From assembly GCF_004210375.1 (NCBI RefSeq), contig NC_134834.1, positions 91,888,170 through 91,952,169 on the forward strand: 64,000 bases of DNA. The letters are read 5' to 3'. Origin of the DNA: Tachypleus tridentatus (Eukaryota; Arthropoda; Merostomata; Xiphosura; Limulidae). Below the pieces are notes generated by a model. That model was not told where the DNA came from, searched no databases, and worked only from the letters and a program-made list of their open reading frames with translations. Position numbers and translations under genes: made by a program. The number at the start of each line of letters is the position of its first letter. Position 1 is the first letter of the stretch. This document shows, in pieces, positions 1-12,246 of the stretch.

Positions 1-3000
1 CAGTTTACACACATGTATACGTGTTTGAACTGATTTCTAACAGCTTACACACATGCATACGTGTTTGAACTGATTCATCACAGTTTACACACATGTATAC
101 GTGTTTCAACTGATTCCTCATAGTTTACACAAATGTATACGTGTTTGAACTGATTCATCACAGTTTACACACATGCATACGTGTTTGAACTGATTTCTAA
201 CAGCTTACATACATGGATACGTGTTTGAACTGATTCATCACAGTTTACACACATGTATACGTGTTTGAACTGATTCATCACAGTTTACACACATGCATAC
301 GTGTTTGAACTGATTTCTAACAGCTTACACACATGTATACGTGTTTGAACTGATCCCTCACAGTTTACACACATGTATACGTGTTTGAACTGATTCATCA
401 CAGTTTACACACATGTATACGTGTTTGAACTGATCCCTCACAGTTTACACACATGTATACGTGTTTGAACTGATCCCTCACAGTTTACACACATGTATAC
501 GTGTTTGAACTGATTCATCACAGTTTACACACATGTATACGTGTTTGAACTGATCCCTCACAGTTTACACGCATGTATACGTGTTTGAACTGATCCCTCA
601 CAGTTTACACGCATGTATACGTGTTTCAACTGATTCCTCATAGTTTACACACATGTATACGTGTTTGAACTGATCCCTCACAGTTTACACGCATGTATAC
701 GTGTTTCAACTGATTCCTCATAGTTTACACACATGTATACGTGTTTGAACTGATTCATCACAGTTTACACACATGTATACGTGTTTGAACTTATTCATCA
801 CAGTTTACACACATGTATACGTGTTTGAACTAATTCATCACAGTTTACACACATGGATACGTGTTTGAACTGATCCCTCACAGTTTACACGCATGTATAC
901 GTGTTTCAACTGATTCCTCATAGTTTACACACATGTATACGTGTTTGAACTGATTCATCACAGTTTACACACATGTATACGTGTTTGAACTGATTCATCA
1001 CAGTTTACACACATGTATACGTGTTTGAACTAATTCATCACAGTTTACACACATGTATACGTGTTTGAACTGATCCTCACAGTTTACACACATGTATACG
1101 TGTTTCAACTGATTCCTCATAGTTTACACACATGTATACGTGTTTGAACTAATTCATCACAGTTTACACACATGTATACGTGTTTGAACTGATCCCTCAC
1201 AGTTTACACACATGTATACGTGTTTCAACTGATTCCTCATAGTTTACACACATGTATACGTGTTTGAACTGATTCATCACAGTTTACACACATGTATACG
1301 TGTTTGAACTGATTCATCACAGTTTACACACATGTATACGTGTTTGAACTGATTCATCACAGTTTACACACATGTATACGTGTTTGAACTGATTCATCAC
1401 AGTTTACACACATGTATACGTGTTTGAACTAATTCATCACAGTTTACACACATGGATACGTGTTTGAACTGATTTCTAACAGCTTACACAGATGTATACG
1501 TGTTTGAACTGATCCCTCACAGTTTACACACATGTATACGTGTTTGAACTGATTTCTAACAGCTTACACACATGTATACGTGTTTGAACTAATTCATCAC
1601 AGTTTACACACATGTATACGTGTTTCAACTGATTCATCACAGTTTAGACACATGTATACGTGTTTCAACTGATTTCTAACAGCTTACACACATGTATACG
1701 TGTTTCAACTGATCCTCACAGTTTACACGCATGTATACGTGTTTCAACTGATTCCTCATAGTTTACACACATGTATACGTGTTTGAACTGATTCATCACA
1801 GTTTACACACATGTATACGTGTTTGAACTGATTCATCACAGTTTACACACATGTATACGTGTTTGAACTAATTCCTCACAGTTTACACACATGGATACGT
1901 GTTTGAACTGATCCCTCACAGTTTACACGCATGTATACGTGTTTCAACTGATTCCTCATAGTTTACACACATGTATACGTGTTTGAACTGATTCATCGCA
2001 GTTTACACACATGTATACGTGTTTGAACTGATTCATCACAGTTTACACACATGTATACGTGTTTGAACTGATTCATCACAGTTTACACACATGTATACGT
2101 GTTTGAACTAATTCATCACAGTTTACACACATGGATACGTGTTTGAACTAATTCATCACAGTTTACACACATGGATACGTGTTTGAACTGATTTCTAACA
2201 GCTTACACACATGTATACGTGTTTGAACTGATCCCTCACAGTTTATACACATGTATACGTGTTTGAACTGATTTCTAACAGCTTACACACATGTATACGT
2301 GTTTGAACTAATTCATCACAGTTTACACACATGTATACGTGTTTGAACTGATTCATCACAGTTTACACACATGTATACGTGTTTGAACTAATTCATCACA
2401 GTTTACACACATGGATACGTGTTTGAACTGATTTCTAACAGCTTACACAGATGTATACGTGTTTGAACTGATCCCTCACAGTTTACACACATGTATACGT
2501 GTTTGAACTGATTTCTAACAGCTTACACACATGTATACGTGTTTCAACTGATCCCTCACAGTTTACACGCATGTATACGTGTTTCAACTGATTCCTCATA
2601 GTTTACACACATGTATACGTGTTTGAACTGATTCATCACAGTTTACACACATGTATACGTGTTTGAACTTATTCATCACAGTTTACACACATGTATACGT
2701 GTTTGAACTAATTCATCACAGTTTACACACATGGATACGTGTTTGAACTGATCCCTCACAGTTTACACGCATGTATACGTGTTTCAACTGATTCCTCATA
2801 GTTTACACACATGTATACGTGTTTGAACTGATTCATCACAGTTTACACACATGTATACGTGTTTGAACTGATTCATCACAGTTTACACACATGTATACGT
2901 GTTTGAACTAATTCATCACAGTTTACACACATGTATACGTGTTTGAACTGATCCCTCACAGTTTACACGCATGTATACGTGTTTCAACTGATTCCTCATA

Positions 3001-5048
3001 GTTTACACACATGTATACGTGTTTGAACTGATTCATCACAGTTTACACACATGTATACGTGTTTGAACTGATTCATCACAGTTTACACACATGTATACGT
3101 GTTTGAACTGATTCATCACAGTTTACACACATGTATACGTGTTTGAACTGATTCATCACAGTTTACACACATGTATACGTGTTTGAACTAATTCATCACA
3201 GTTTACACACATGGATACGTGTTTGAACTGATTTCTAACAGCTTACACAGATGTATACGTGTTTGAACTGATCCCTCACAGTTTACACACATGTATACGT
3301 GTTTGAACTGATTTCTAACAGCTTACACACATGTATACGTGTTTGAACTAATTCATCACAGTTTACACACATGTATACGTGTTTCAACTGATTCATCACA
3401 GTTTAGACACATGTATACGTGTTTCAACTGATTCATCACAGTTTAGACACATGTATACGTGTTTCAACTGATTTCTAACAGCTTACACACATGTATACGT
3501 GTTTCAACTGATCCCTCACAGTTTACACGCATGTATACGTGTTTCAACTGATTCATCACAGTTTACACACATGTATACGTGTTTGAACTGATTCATCACA
3601 GTTTACACACATGTTTTCGTGTTTCAACTGATTTCTAACAGCTTAAACACATGTATACGTGTTTCAACTAATCCCTCACAGTTTACACGCATGTATACGT
3701 GTTTCAACTGATTCATCACAGTTTACACACATGTATACGTGTTTGAACTGATTCATCACAGTTTACACACATGTATACGTGTTTGAACTAATTCCTCACA
3801 GTTTACACACATGGATACGTGTTTGAACTGATCCCTCACAGTTTACACGCATGTATACGTGTTTCAACTGATTCCTCATAGTTTACACACATGTATACGT
3901 GTTTGAACTGATTCATCACAGTTTACACACATGTATACGTGTTTGAACTGATTCATCACAGTTTACACACATGTATACGTGTTTGAACTGATTCATCACA
4001 GTTTACACACATGTATACGTGTTTGAACTGATTTCTAACAGCTTACACACATGTATACGTGTTTGAACTGATCCCTCACTGTTTACACACATGTATACGT
4101 GTTTGAACTGATTTCTAACAGCTTACACACATGTATACGTGTTTGAACTAATTCATCACAGTTTACACACATGTATACGTGTTTCAACTGATTCATCACA
4201 GTTTACACGCATGTATACGTGTTTCAACTGATTCATCACAGTTTACACACATGTATACGTGTTTGAACTGATTCATCACAGTTTACACACATGTATACGT
4301 GTTTGAACTGATTCATCACAGTTTACACACATGTATACGTGTTTGAACTGATTCATCACAGTTTACACACATGTATACGTGTTTGAACTGATTCATCACA
4401 GTTTACACACATGTATACGTGTTTGAACTAATTCATCACAGTTTACACACATGTATACGTGTTTCAACTGATTCATCACAGTTTAGACACATGTATACGT
4501 GTTTCAACTGATTCCTCATAGTTTACACACATGTATACGTGTTTGAACTAATTCATCACAGTTTACACACATGTATACGTGTTTGAACTGATTCATCACA
4601 GTTTACACACATGTATACGTGTTTGAACTGATTCATCACAGTTTACACACATGTATACGTGTTTGAACTGATTCATCACAGTTTACACACATGTATACGT
4701 GTTTGAACTGATTCCTCATAGTTTACACGCATGTATACGTGTTTCAACTGATTCCTCATAGTTTACACACATGTATACGTGTTTGAACTGATTTATCACA
4801 GCTTACACATATGTATACGTGTTTGAACTGATCCCTCACAGTTTACACGCATGTATACGTGTTTGAACTGATTCCTCATAGTTTACACACATGTATACGT
4901 GTTTGAACTGATTCATCACAGTTTACACACATGTATACGTGTTTGAACTGATTCATCACAGTTTAGACACATGTATACGTGTTTCAACTGATTCCTCACA
5001 GTTTACACACATGTTTACGTGTTTCAACTGATTCCTCACAGTTTACAA
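1..5048. repeat. 40-bp tandem satellite array, about 126 copies, higher-order structure
   Basis: The unit begins CAGTTTACACACATGTATAC and continues GTGTTTGAACTGATTCATCA, exactly 40 bp. Only two 1-bp deletions (near 1075 and 1712, where tgatccctc becomes tgatcctc) shift the register over 5 kb. Variant monomers recur in order: cagCttacac after tgatttctaa, Gcatg with gtttCaac, taattcatca followed by atgGatac, and taGtttacac after tgattcctca. Each unit holds about 19 nt of alternating purine-pyrimidine sequence and a near-perfect 14-bp dyad centred on GTATAC. No gene is seen. The array is cut by the window start, so its true length is unknown. The right edge decays over the last two units. Confidence 0.98.
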
Positions 5049-5620
5049 ACCACATCACAATATTATTGGTTGAGCTCAGTGATGTTTCACGGCCTGTAAC
5101 AGATTAATTTTCACTTTGCCATTGAAACTACTGTTTGAATGTAGAACATTGATGAACTGAAAACTTCTGAATTATGTTATATCTAATAATGTATTCAGGA
5201 GATATGTGCCAGACTACCAAGAACTTACCGAAATTAACTGGTATATTTAGTATTTTAAATTATTTTAATCGTTTTAAGTGTACGAAATGTTCCTCTCTGA
5301 AATATTAATCCATTTCTATAAAATTATGTTCGAATAAAAAGTCCTAGAATGAGATAAATACTAGTTTGGATGAATTGAATAAAATAAATGAGTGAAACAA
5401 TAAAAGCAAGATTACGACAAGTTTGTAATATTAAAATAAATTAATTGTTTTCATGAAATGGAATCGGATAATGATAGGCCATTTTGAATCAACATTAGTA
5501 CAAATGATGAAGATATTAAAATAACCAAGACTTAGTAGTAGAGGAAATATGGGGAACATATTGTGTTATTTTCCAGGAACGACATATCTGCATGTATTTG
5601 TACTTGATATAGAGGGTCAG
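5049..5620. other. AT-rich unique sequence next to satellite
   Basis: No open frame, repeat or RNA gene is recognised between the satellite edge and the first SINE. Confidence 0.6.
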
Positions 5621-5887
5621 TTTGTTTTCAAATTTCGCACAAAGCTACACGAGGGCTATCTGCGCTAGCCATCCTTAATTTTGCAATGTAAGACTAGAGG
5701 GAAGGCAGCTAGTCATCACCACCAGAGCTAATTCTTGGGCTACTCTTTTACCAACGAATAGTGAGATTGACCGAACATAATAGCGCCCCCACGGCTGAAA
5801 GGGCAAACATGTTTGGTGTAACAGGGATTTGAACCCTTGACCTTTAGATTACGAGTCGAGTGCCTTAACCACCTCGCCATGCTGGGC
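5621..5887 (-). mobile_element. SINE-1 copy
   Basis: Reverse-oriented copy. The tail tttgttttcaaatttcgc is at the left, then the conserved central domain (ttgggctactcttttaccaacgaat) and the tRNA-like head with box B (gggatttgaaccc) at the right. Possible target duplication AGAG(GG)TCAGTTT at 5611-5623 and 5888-5898, with a 2-bp indel. Confidence 0.9.
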
Positions 5888-5909
5888 AGAGTCAGTTTCT
5901 GTTGTAGTA

Positions 5910-6180
5910 TGTAAATAACTGTTAAGACTCACGCCTGTTGAAAGTTACGCGTGACATCGCAGGTTCCATTCTCCGTCACACCAAACATGTTCACCCTTTC
6001 AGCCATGAGGGCTTTGAAATGTGACGGCCAATACCACTATTCGTTGTAAAAGAGTAACCCAAGAGTTGGGAGAGGGTGATTGTGACTGACTTCTCTCTAG
6101 TCTTACACTGCTAAATTAGGGACGGCTAGCGCAGATAGCCCTCGTGTAGCTTTGCGCGAAATTCGAAATAAACCAAAACA
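5910..6180 (+). mobile_element. SINE-1 copy, degenerate head
   Basis: Forward copy with a heavily mutated tRNA-like head (box B reads caggttccattct). The body and the 3' end (cgcagatagccctcgtgtagctttg) are well kept. It lies tail-out beside the reverse copy at 5621, so the two form an inverted SINE pair about 20 bp apart that could fold as a hairpin in a transcript. Confidence 0.85.
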
Positions 6181-7402
6181 TTCGTATGCAGAAGAATTAA
6201 GTTTATATTTCTGAATAAGAAGGATTAATCATTTTGACCTAAAAATCGATTTCCTTGAGAAATCGAATTATATTCGATTACTTGGGTATTCGTCACAGCT
6301 CTACCTTAAAGACACGCCATGAGCAGTGTATCAATACGTATCAACTTATGAAACTTTTCTGTTTACTGCCCTGAGTTAGAGGGCCCATAAAACGATAATC
6401 TATTGTATTCATAAAACAAAATTTTACACAGTGCTTCTAATTTCAACTAAGATTTAAGTATAAAACAACTACGACAAGGAAATACGTGCTCAAGAGCAAA
6501 ATAATAAAGTGAACAAGTAAGTGACAGAAGGCAAATAAACCTCTTCGAGGTATAAAAGTAATCTAATCAGGTTTTATTAAGTAGAGCTAACTGCTTATAC
6601 CACCTGCTTCTACAATACATTCTACAAATTAACCATCGAAGTTAATTTGTATGACAACAGTCAGACTTATGTCTATAAAACCTGCTGTATCTCTTGAGAG
6701 AAAATTAACATCACTAAAGCTTACGTGTGTGATTTTTCTAAACAGGTTCATGGTTGGTCAAAACAAACAAACTTACTTGTTATTAGTTAATCAGCTGAAA
6801 TTAAGCATACAGATCACGTATTTGAAGTCTTGCTACTAAAATCAGCCTTGTACTCAATATTTAAAAATACCTTGTTATATTTCGTAAGTAGTCTCAGTAT
6901 ACGTCAAATGACACTTGACTCAAAATGGGATACTTGTGGTTTACAGACAAATATAATAAACCAAACAAGGCAACAACAAGTAACGATGAACTATTAGAAA
7001 GTTTTACAATTCACATTAAAATTTGATTATGCTTTTAAAAAACAATGTTTTGAATTATTCTATTTTAATAAACTTATTTTCCTTTTATACGTGTGCTTTT
7101 AATGGTAACATATCTATGAACTGTAGAAAGAATAATCATTTCACACTGATAAACTGTTACTAAGTAAAGATATCCATGTTTGGACCTCTTTAATCACAAA
7201 GCTATCAGTAAATATGTTGATTACAAGAAGGGGATTTTTTATGGAAACCAAACTGTAGTGTATACAACCAGATGGTAAAAAGTGCATTAAATCTTACGGT
7301 TTTAAAATATCAAATTACATTTCATTCAACAAAGATGTATCGATATATTCAATAGAAAAGGTTGAGATTATGACAAACATTTTCTGTATCTCAATAACTG
7401 CT
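6181..7402. other. AT-rich sequence, nothing recognised
   Basis: Contains short chance open frames only. No splice-bounded exon, RNA gene or repeat was recognised. Confidence 0.5.
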
Positions 7403-7590
7403 GGGCCCGGAATGGCCAGGTGGTTAAGGAGCTCGACTCGCAATCTGAGGGTCGCGGCTTTGAACCCCAACCCGATCAAACGCCCTTTCAGCCGTAGCAG
7501 CATTATAAGTTACTGTCAATACCACTATTCGTTGATAAAAGAATAGCCCAAGAGTTGGCGGTGGGTAGTGATGAAACTAGCTACCTTCCC
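7403..7590 (+). mobile_element. SINE-1 copy, 3' truncated
   Basis: Starts cleanly at the tRNA-like head (cccggaatggccaggtgg) with anticodon-loop CTCGCAA. It stops after the central domain at ctagctaccttccc, so the shared 3' tail is absent. This is 3' loss rather than the usual 5' truncation, implying a later deletion. Confidence 0.85.
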
Positions 7591-8091
7591 AATAAAGAAA
7601 GTCTCTCTGTGCAGTTTGGTGTGGCTTAGTGCCGGACTGGAGATCAGAGTGAAACGAAACGCGTGACAGTAATTTCGGCTTGACCCCAAACCAAAGGTTT
7701 AGTGTCAGACGCAATCGATGATGTTCAAAATGAACCTTCTCTTCACCCTGTTCATGTTTTAAGAATTGAATGAGTGGCTTAAATGTTTTAGATACCTATG
7801 ACTTTGCAAAATATACACACGTAATTAAATATATATATACATGTATGCACAATAAACGTATTTTACGATACACGTGATCTAGATTGATTTATATAAGATT
7901 TGTCAGCTGTTTGAATTCGTTGTTAAAGAAGCACAAAGAATAGGTGGGCACCTAAATGCCTGAATACCATTAATTCAGATGTAGGAGGAAAGCGGGAGAA
8001 CGTGAGAAAATCCCCACGGACGACAAAGAGGATTAAAAGGTCCAGATTATCGTTTTTAGAGCGACGGTTGAATTCTTCTTTTTGATTAACA
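7591..8091. other. Unique AT-rich sequence upstream of tRNA-Ser
   Basis: Nothing recognised apart from a short (TA)-rich stretch near 7830-7840. Confidence 0.5.
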
Positions 8092-8173
8092 GCAGTTGTG
8101 GCCGAGTGGTTAAAGCGATGGATTTGAAATCCATTGGCGTACCCTTGCGTAGGTTCGAATCCTATCAACTGCG
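8092..8173 (+). tRNA. tRNA-Ser(UGA): tRNA-Ser (anticodon UGA)
   Basis: The 82-nt sequence folds as a type II tRNA. The acceptor arms GCAGTTG (8092-8098) and CAACTGC (8166-8172) pair perfectly, with discriminator G at 8173. Box A TGGCCGAGTGG and box B GGTTCGAATCC match the polymerase III consensus. The anticodon stem ATGGA/TCCAT encloses loop TTTGAAA with anticodon TGA. The long variable region (about TGGCGTACCCTTGC) is typical of serine tRNAs, although its stem is weaker than usual and the T stem has one G-T pair. No CCA is encoded, as expected in eukaryotes. No run of four T follows within about 20 nt, so a clean terminator is missing; a recent tRNA pseudogene cannot be excluded. A SINE-1 copy begins 14 bp downstream on the same strand. 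Confidence 0.9.
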
Positions 8174-8187
8174 AGTGATATTATTTG

Positions 8188-8450
8188 GGTCCAGCATAGC
8201 CAGATGGATTAAGGCGTGCGACTCGTAATCCGAGGGTCGCGGGCTCGAATCCCCGTCGCACCACAAATATGCTCGCGAGGGGGTGTTATAATGTGACGAT
8301 CAACCTCACTATTCGTTGGTAAAAGTGTAGCCCAAGAGATGGCGGTGGGTGGTGATGACTACCTGCCTTCCCTCTAGTCTTACACTGCTAAATTAGGGAC
8401 GGCTAGCGCAGATAGCCTTCGAGTAGCTTTGCGCGAAATTCAAAAACAAA
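8188..8450 (+). mobile_element. SINE-1 copy downstream of tRNA-Ser
   Basis: Near full-length forward copy. Head ggtccagcatagccagatgg, anticodon-like loop CTCGTAA, box B GGGCTCGAATCCC, and an intact 3' core and A-rich tail. It lacks the usual stretch after atgctcgc (the cctttcagccgtg region is shortened). Its adjacency to the tRNA could allow polymerase III read-through into the SINE. Confidence 0.9.
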
Positions 8451-8537
8451 AATCTTTTTTATTAGAATAATCCAAGAACTGGTAATAGGCGATGTTGGCC
8501 ATATGAATGCTCTTTAGTGTATCAGTTGAAAATTGTT

Positions 8538-8603
8538 GATGACTAGCGCAGATAGCTCTTTTGAAACTCTGCACGAATGTTCGAAAAACACACACAAACG
8601 TAT
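8538..8603 (+). mobile_element. SINE-1 3' fragment
   Basis: Only the 3' end remains: gactagcgcagatagctctt, a diverged tail and an (AC)-rich run. It is a 5'-truncated or eroded copy. Confidence 0.65.
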
Positions 8604-9273
8604 TTCTCATTGCAGGGGAGATGGAGGAGGCTATTCTTACAAGACAAAACGTATCAAGATATTCAAATTCCAAAATCCTCAGAAACATATATGAACGAGA
8701 GGAACAATTTTATTGTAATCAGTCAGTGCTATAAATATAAATTGATACAAACATATAAAACAATACAATAAATGTAAAGAACACGGAGTTTGCGAGCACT
8801 GTAAATGCTGAACATTTTCAGGAAGCATTTTGACAAAAACTAAGCTACTTTTCAGTTAATGATTGATCACTTAGCTCATGCTAGTAAATGAAAAATTCAT
8901 ATTTCATTATACTGTGGAGTATTATCATCATTTACAGTAAGAACAGTTTGTTACTGATGTTGTATGCTTACACTTAGACTTTATTTCAGTTTATTAAAAT
9001 ACTTCGCTAAAAATACGATTTTTTACATGTGAAAAAATTATAGTGCTAACTGGAAGACTTTAAACGAGTACAAAGAGGCCACGTGGTCGGTTAAATTGAC
9101 CGAGTCTGTGTTTAGAGAGTAAAACAGTTTTGTAAGAGCAGTTTTTGTCTTGTCTCACGTATAAAAGTACAAGCTATAATTATTTTTAACTGTTCTGTGA
9201 ATTGTACAAATAATTTGTTAAGCATGGCCAAACAGATCAAAACTCTTCATTTCTTAAATATGTATGTAAATAC
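8604..9273. other. AT-rich sequence, nothing recognised
   Basis: No supported gene or repeat. Confidence 0.5.
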
Positions 9274-9508
9274 TTTGTTGTTGTTGAATTTCACACAAAG
9301 CTATTGAAAGCTAACTGTGTTAGCCATGATAGACTAAAGAGAAGACAATTATTCAACACCGCTCCGCCGCTAATTCTTGGACTACTATTTACCAACAAAT
9401 AATGCAATTGGTCGTTATTTTGTAACGCCTCACGGCTGAAAGGGTGAGCATGTTCGGTGCTATGAGTCGAATCCACTATTTGCAACTTGCTAATCGAATG
9501 CCCTAACG
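9274..9508 (-). mobile_element. SINE-1 copy, old
   Basis: Reverse copy with many substitutions. Recognised by ttgaatttcacacaaagcta at the left, the central ttcttggactactatttaccaaca, and cacggctgaaagggtgagcatgtt before a decayed head. Confidence 0.8.
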
Positions 9509-10514
9509 ATTTTAAATTTAAAAAATCAGTTTTTTACAAAATCGTTTTGTAATATGTTGTTATATTCAGAAACGATTTCAAATAATGATGCTGTAAAACA
9601 CGTAAGTTATCTGTCACGAGACGTTGTTATGTTAAATTTCTTACTCTAGCGTTCCTATAGCTGACCTACTTGAAACAAGGTAAGACTCTTTCGGTAGAAA
9701 ATTTAATTTAATAATCCCATATAATTGTTCATAGTTTCTTTCTGAGTATTTTAACAAACAACGATAATAATCCTGAAAGTCAAGTGTCGGTTGGTCACGT
9801 TCGATTTCTCCGGAATTCGTGAGTTCCAATCTCGATCCCATGATACTTCCTTTTTTCATTCCCTGGTCCCATTTTGGTTGAATTCAATCGCTTAAATAGG
9901 CGTAAATAGTTCCTAAATTTTGGCGCGTTTTATTTTATGTAAAATCCTGTCAAGAAGGAAGTATTTATACCAAAGATTTACTTGGCATTGAGTGAAATTA
10001 ATTTGTCGCTTGTTATGAAAATAAGTCTTTGAACGATGACCGAGTATTTACAAGGTAAGGGAGATATTGCTCACGATAGGTTTTTAGTTTCCTGAAGTTG
10101 GAAGGTCATTTGTTTTTCTTATGTCTGTTTACTGGCAGAAAAGTTGCAATTGTATATTGGAGGATCCAAATTTGGTAGACTTTGGTTTCACGTCATTTTT
10201 GAAGGGTTTTAATTCTAGTAATAAAATAGAAAAAAAAACAGTATGTTGAGGGAAAACAATTCTGTCAAATGTTAGCATATTAAACAAGTTCCTTTGTTTA
10301 TTCTTCTAAAAGTAGAAACATTTATTATCAAAATCATAAATATGTTGTCCAGAAATAAATGTCAGAATTCTCAAGATAACATTTAGAAGCTGAATACTGA
10401 GTAACTTGTTGTTGGTTGGTTGCTTTAATCCAACGTTCGTCGCTTACAATGTGTCTTAATTGTTCGCTGTTTCAAGTCTACTCAGAGTAAGTTTCTCAAC
10501 CCCCAAGACAGCAT
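9509..10514. other. AT-rich sequence, one weak open frame
   Basis: An open frame of 72 codons lies on the minus strand (9641-9859). Its composition is protein-like but it has no recognisable motif and no neighbouring exon evidence. I treat it as unsupported. Confidence 0.35.
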
Positions 10515-11105
10515 GGACAAGAAGGATTTGCATCTGATTTTCCTCTACAACTTCAAATGTGGACGAAAAGTTACCGAAAATACAAGGAACATCAACCAGA
10601 CATTCGGCCATGGATCTGTTACTGAACGTACAGTTTAGTGTTCGTGACGAATGTTTCGACATGGAGATGAAAGTCTTGAAGACCTCGAAGATCGTGGAAG
10701 GAAGTGATCCTTAGATGAAAGCACATTAATGAAAGCAGTTGAGACAGATCCTCACACAACAGTAGGGAACTTGCAGAAAATCTAAGCAAAGCAAATCAAG
10801 CATTGCCAACCATCTGAGTGTGATTAGAAAGACGAAAATGTTGGATAAGTGGGTTCTACATGAGCTGACTGAAGATCAACAAAATCGGCATTATGAGACC
10901 TGTCAAGGTTGACGCTTGAAAAATTGAACGAATTGGGAATCGATATTCTGCCTCATCAACCCTATTTCCCAGACTTTTCTTCTACATATTTTCATTTTCT
11001 CAAGCACTTTTACAACAAAAAATCTTATTTCTACAGAAGAAGCATAAACACCATCGTTACACGTTGGCAAAGGTGTATTGAAGAAAACGGTGCTTACTTT
11101 GATTA
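10515..11105 (+). pseudogene. Mariner-family transposase relic, internally deleted
   Basis: Reading from ATG at 10512-10514, the N-terminal helix-turn-helix region of mariner transposases is recognisable (segments like FKCGRKVTE, TRNINQTFGHGSVTERTV, GDESLEDLEDRGR, KAVETDPHTTVG). A linker follows (KMLDKWVLHELTEDQQNR). It is broken by several stops and at least one frameshift. Right after the NRHYETC segment (about 10900) the sequence jumps to the C-terminal part (KLNELGIDILPHQPY, then RWQRCIEENGAYFD and a stop at 11103-11105). The block that would carry the first two catalytic aspartates is missing, so this copy cannot be catalytic. Clear terminal inverted repeats were not found. Confidence 0.88.
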
Positions 11106-11893
11106 AAGCATGTTTGACAATACTGGTTTATACTTTTACAAACTTCGCAGTTCAACAATGACATTTATTTCTGAACAACTTAAAACTAAAAATATGAAAT
11201 GTGATTACACATTTCGTTAAACTATAAAACTTTGATAAAACTTTGGTAACTTTGATAAAACGAGTATTTAGATGAAACGTATTTCATATCCATGATCTTA
11301 GATTGCGTATTATGTTTGAACTTCATTTCCAAAATCTAAATACGTTTTCTATACTTTGAGATAGAGTAAGCTTACGGACTTACAACGCTGTGAAAACTAT
11401 AGATAACCCATTGTGGTTTTGTTGTAAAAAAACAATCAAATACTCAAGAAAGTAAAATTGGAAATATTATTTTTTTTTCTGTTTTCAATACATTTTTATG
11501 TAAACTTCGATAATTTAACTCAAAAGAACTAATTATTTGTCGGTTTGTCCAATCAGAAACCACAATTGCAAATCCATTATGTAAATAATTATTGTATTAA
11601 TTAATATTGCTTGTAATTGTGAGATATTGATCTAGGTCACTGTATTATATAATATTGAACGTTATATTTTATTGTATTAAATACATTTATGCGCTACAAA
11701 TCGTTGAATTATTGAATTAAAAATACCTTTATTTATCAGTAGCTGCTGCTAGTCCAGAAACATATGTTTTAAAGTTTAAAGGTTTAAATTTCCTACTAAA
11801 AACAGTAAATGTGGAAATTTATTCACGAACTTTAATAAAATGTTCAATCTAATGATGTTAGCATAATGTTTTATAACGTTTTCTGTCTACAAA
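11106..11893. other. AT-rich sequence, nothing recognised
   Basis: Follows the mariner relic and probably includes its 3' untranslated end, but no terminal repeat is visible. Confidence 0.45.
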
Positions 11894-12164
11894 TTGTTTG
11901 TTTGTTTTGAATTTCGCGCAAAGCTACACGAGGGCTATCTGCGCTAGCCGTCCCTAATTTAGTAGTGTAAGGGACGACAGCTAGTCTTTACCACCCATCG
12001 CCAACTCTTGGGCTACTCTTTTACCAACAAAGAGTGGGATTGACCGTAACATTATAACGCCACCGCCGCTGAAAGGGCGAGCATATTTGGAGTGACGGGA
12101 ATTCGAACCCGCGACCCTCAGATTACTAGTCGAACGCCTTAACCCACCTGACCATGACAGGCCC
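11894..12164 (-). mobile_element. SINE-1 copy
   Basis: Reverse copy with a good 3' tail (ttgtttgtttgttttgaatttcgcgc at its left) and head (gggaattcgaacccgcgaccc). A short internal deletion removes the agactagagggaagg segment. Confidence 0.92.
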
Positions 12165-12246
12165 TAGAGATTATGAATAAGGTATTTTAAAGTCACCATA
12201 TCAGCCGTGTTTTACTTTTTAAAAATTAAACAATTTAAGCAATTAA

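Noticed and set aside
1-5048. CRISPR-like or telomere-like array
   Set aside because: No spacers of unique sequence and no short telomeric unit; it is a head-to-tail satellite in eukaryotic DNA.
5820-5887. tRNA-Thr(CGU)-like heads in SINE-1 copies as tRNA genes
   Set aside because: Anticodon loops read CTCGTAA, but the stems do not pair well and each head is joined to a SINE body, so they are not tRNA genes.
9641-9859. 72-codon minus-strand frame with protein-like composition
   Set aside because: No homologous motif and no splice-site support recognised.
10456-10662. 68-codon minus-strand frame
   Set aside because: Antisense shadow of the mariner transposase relic.
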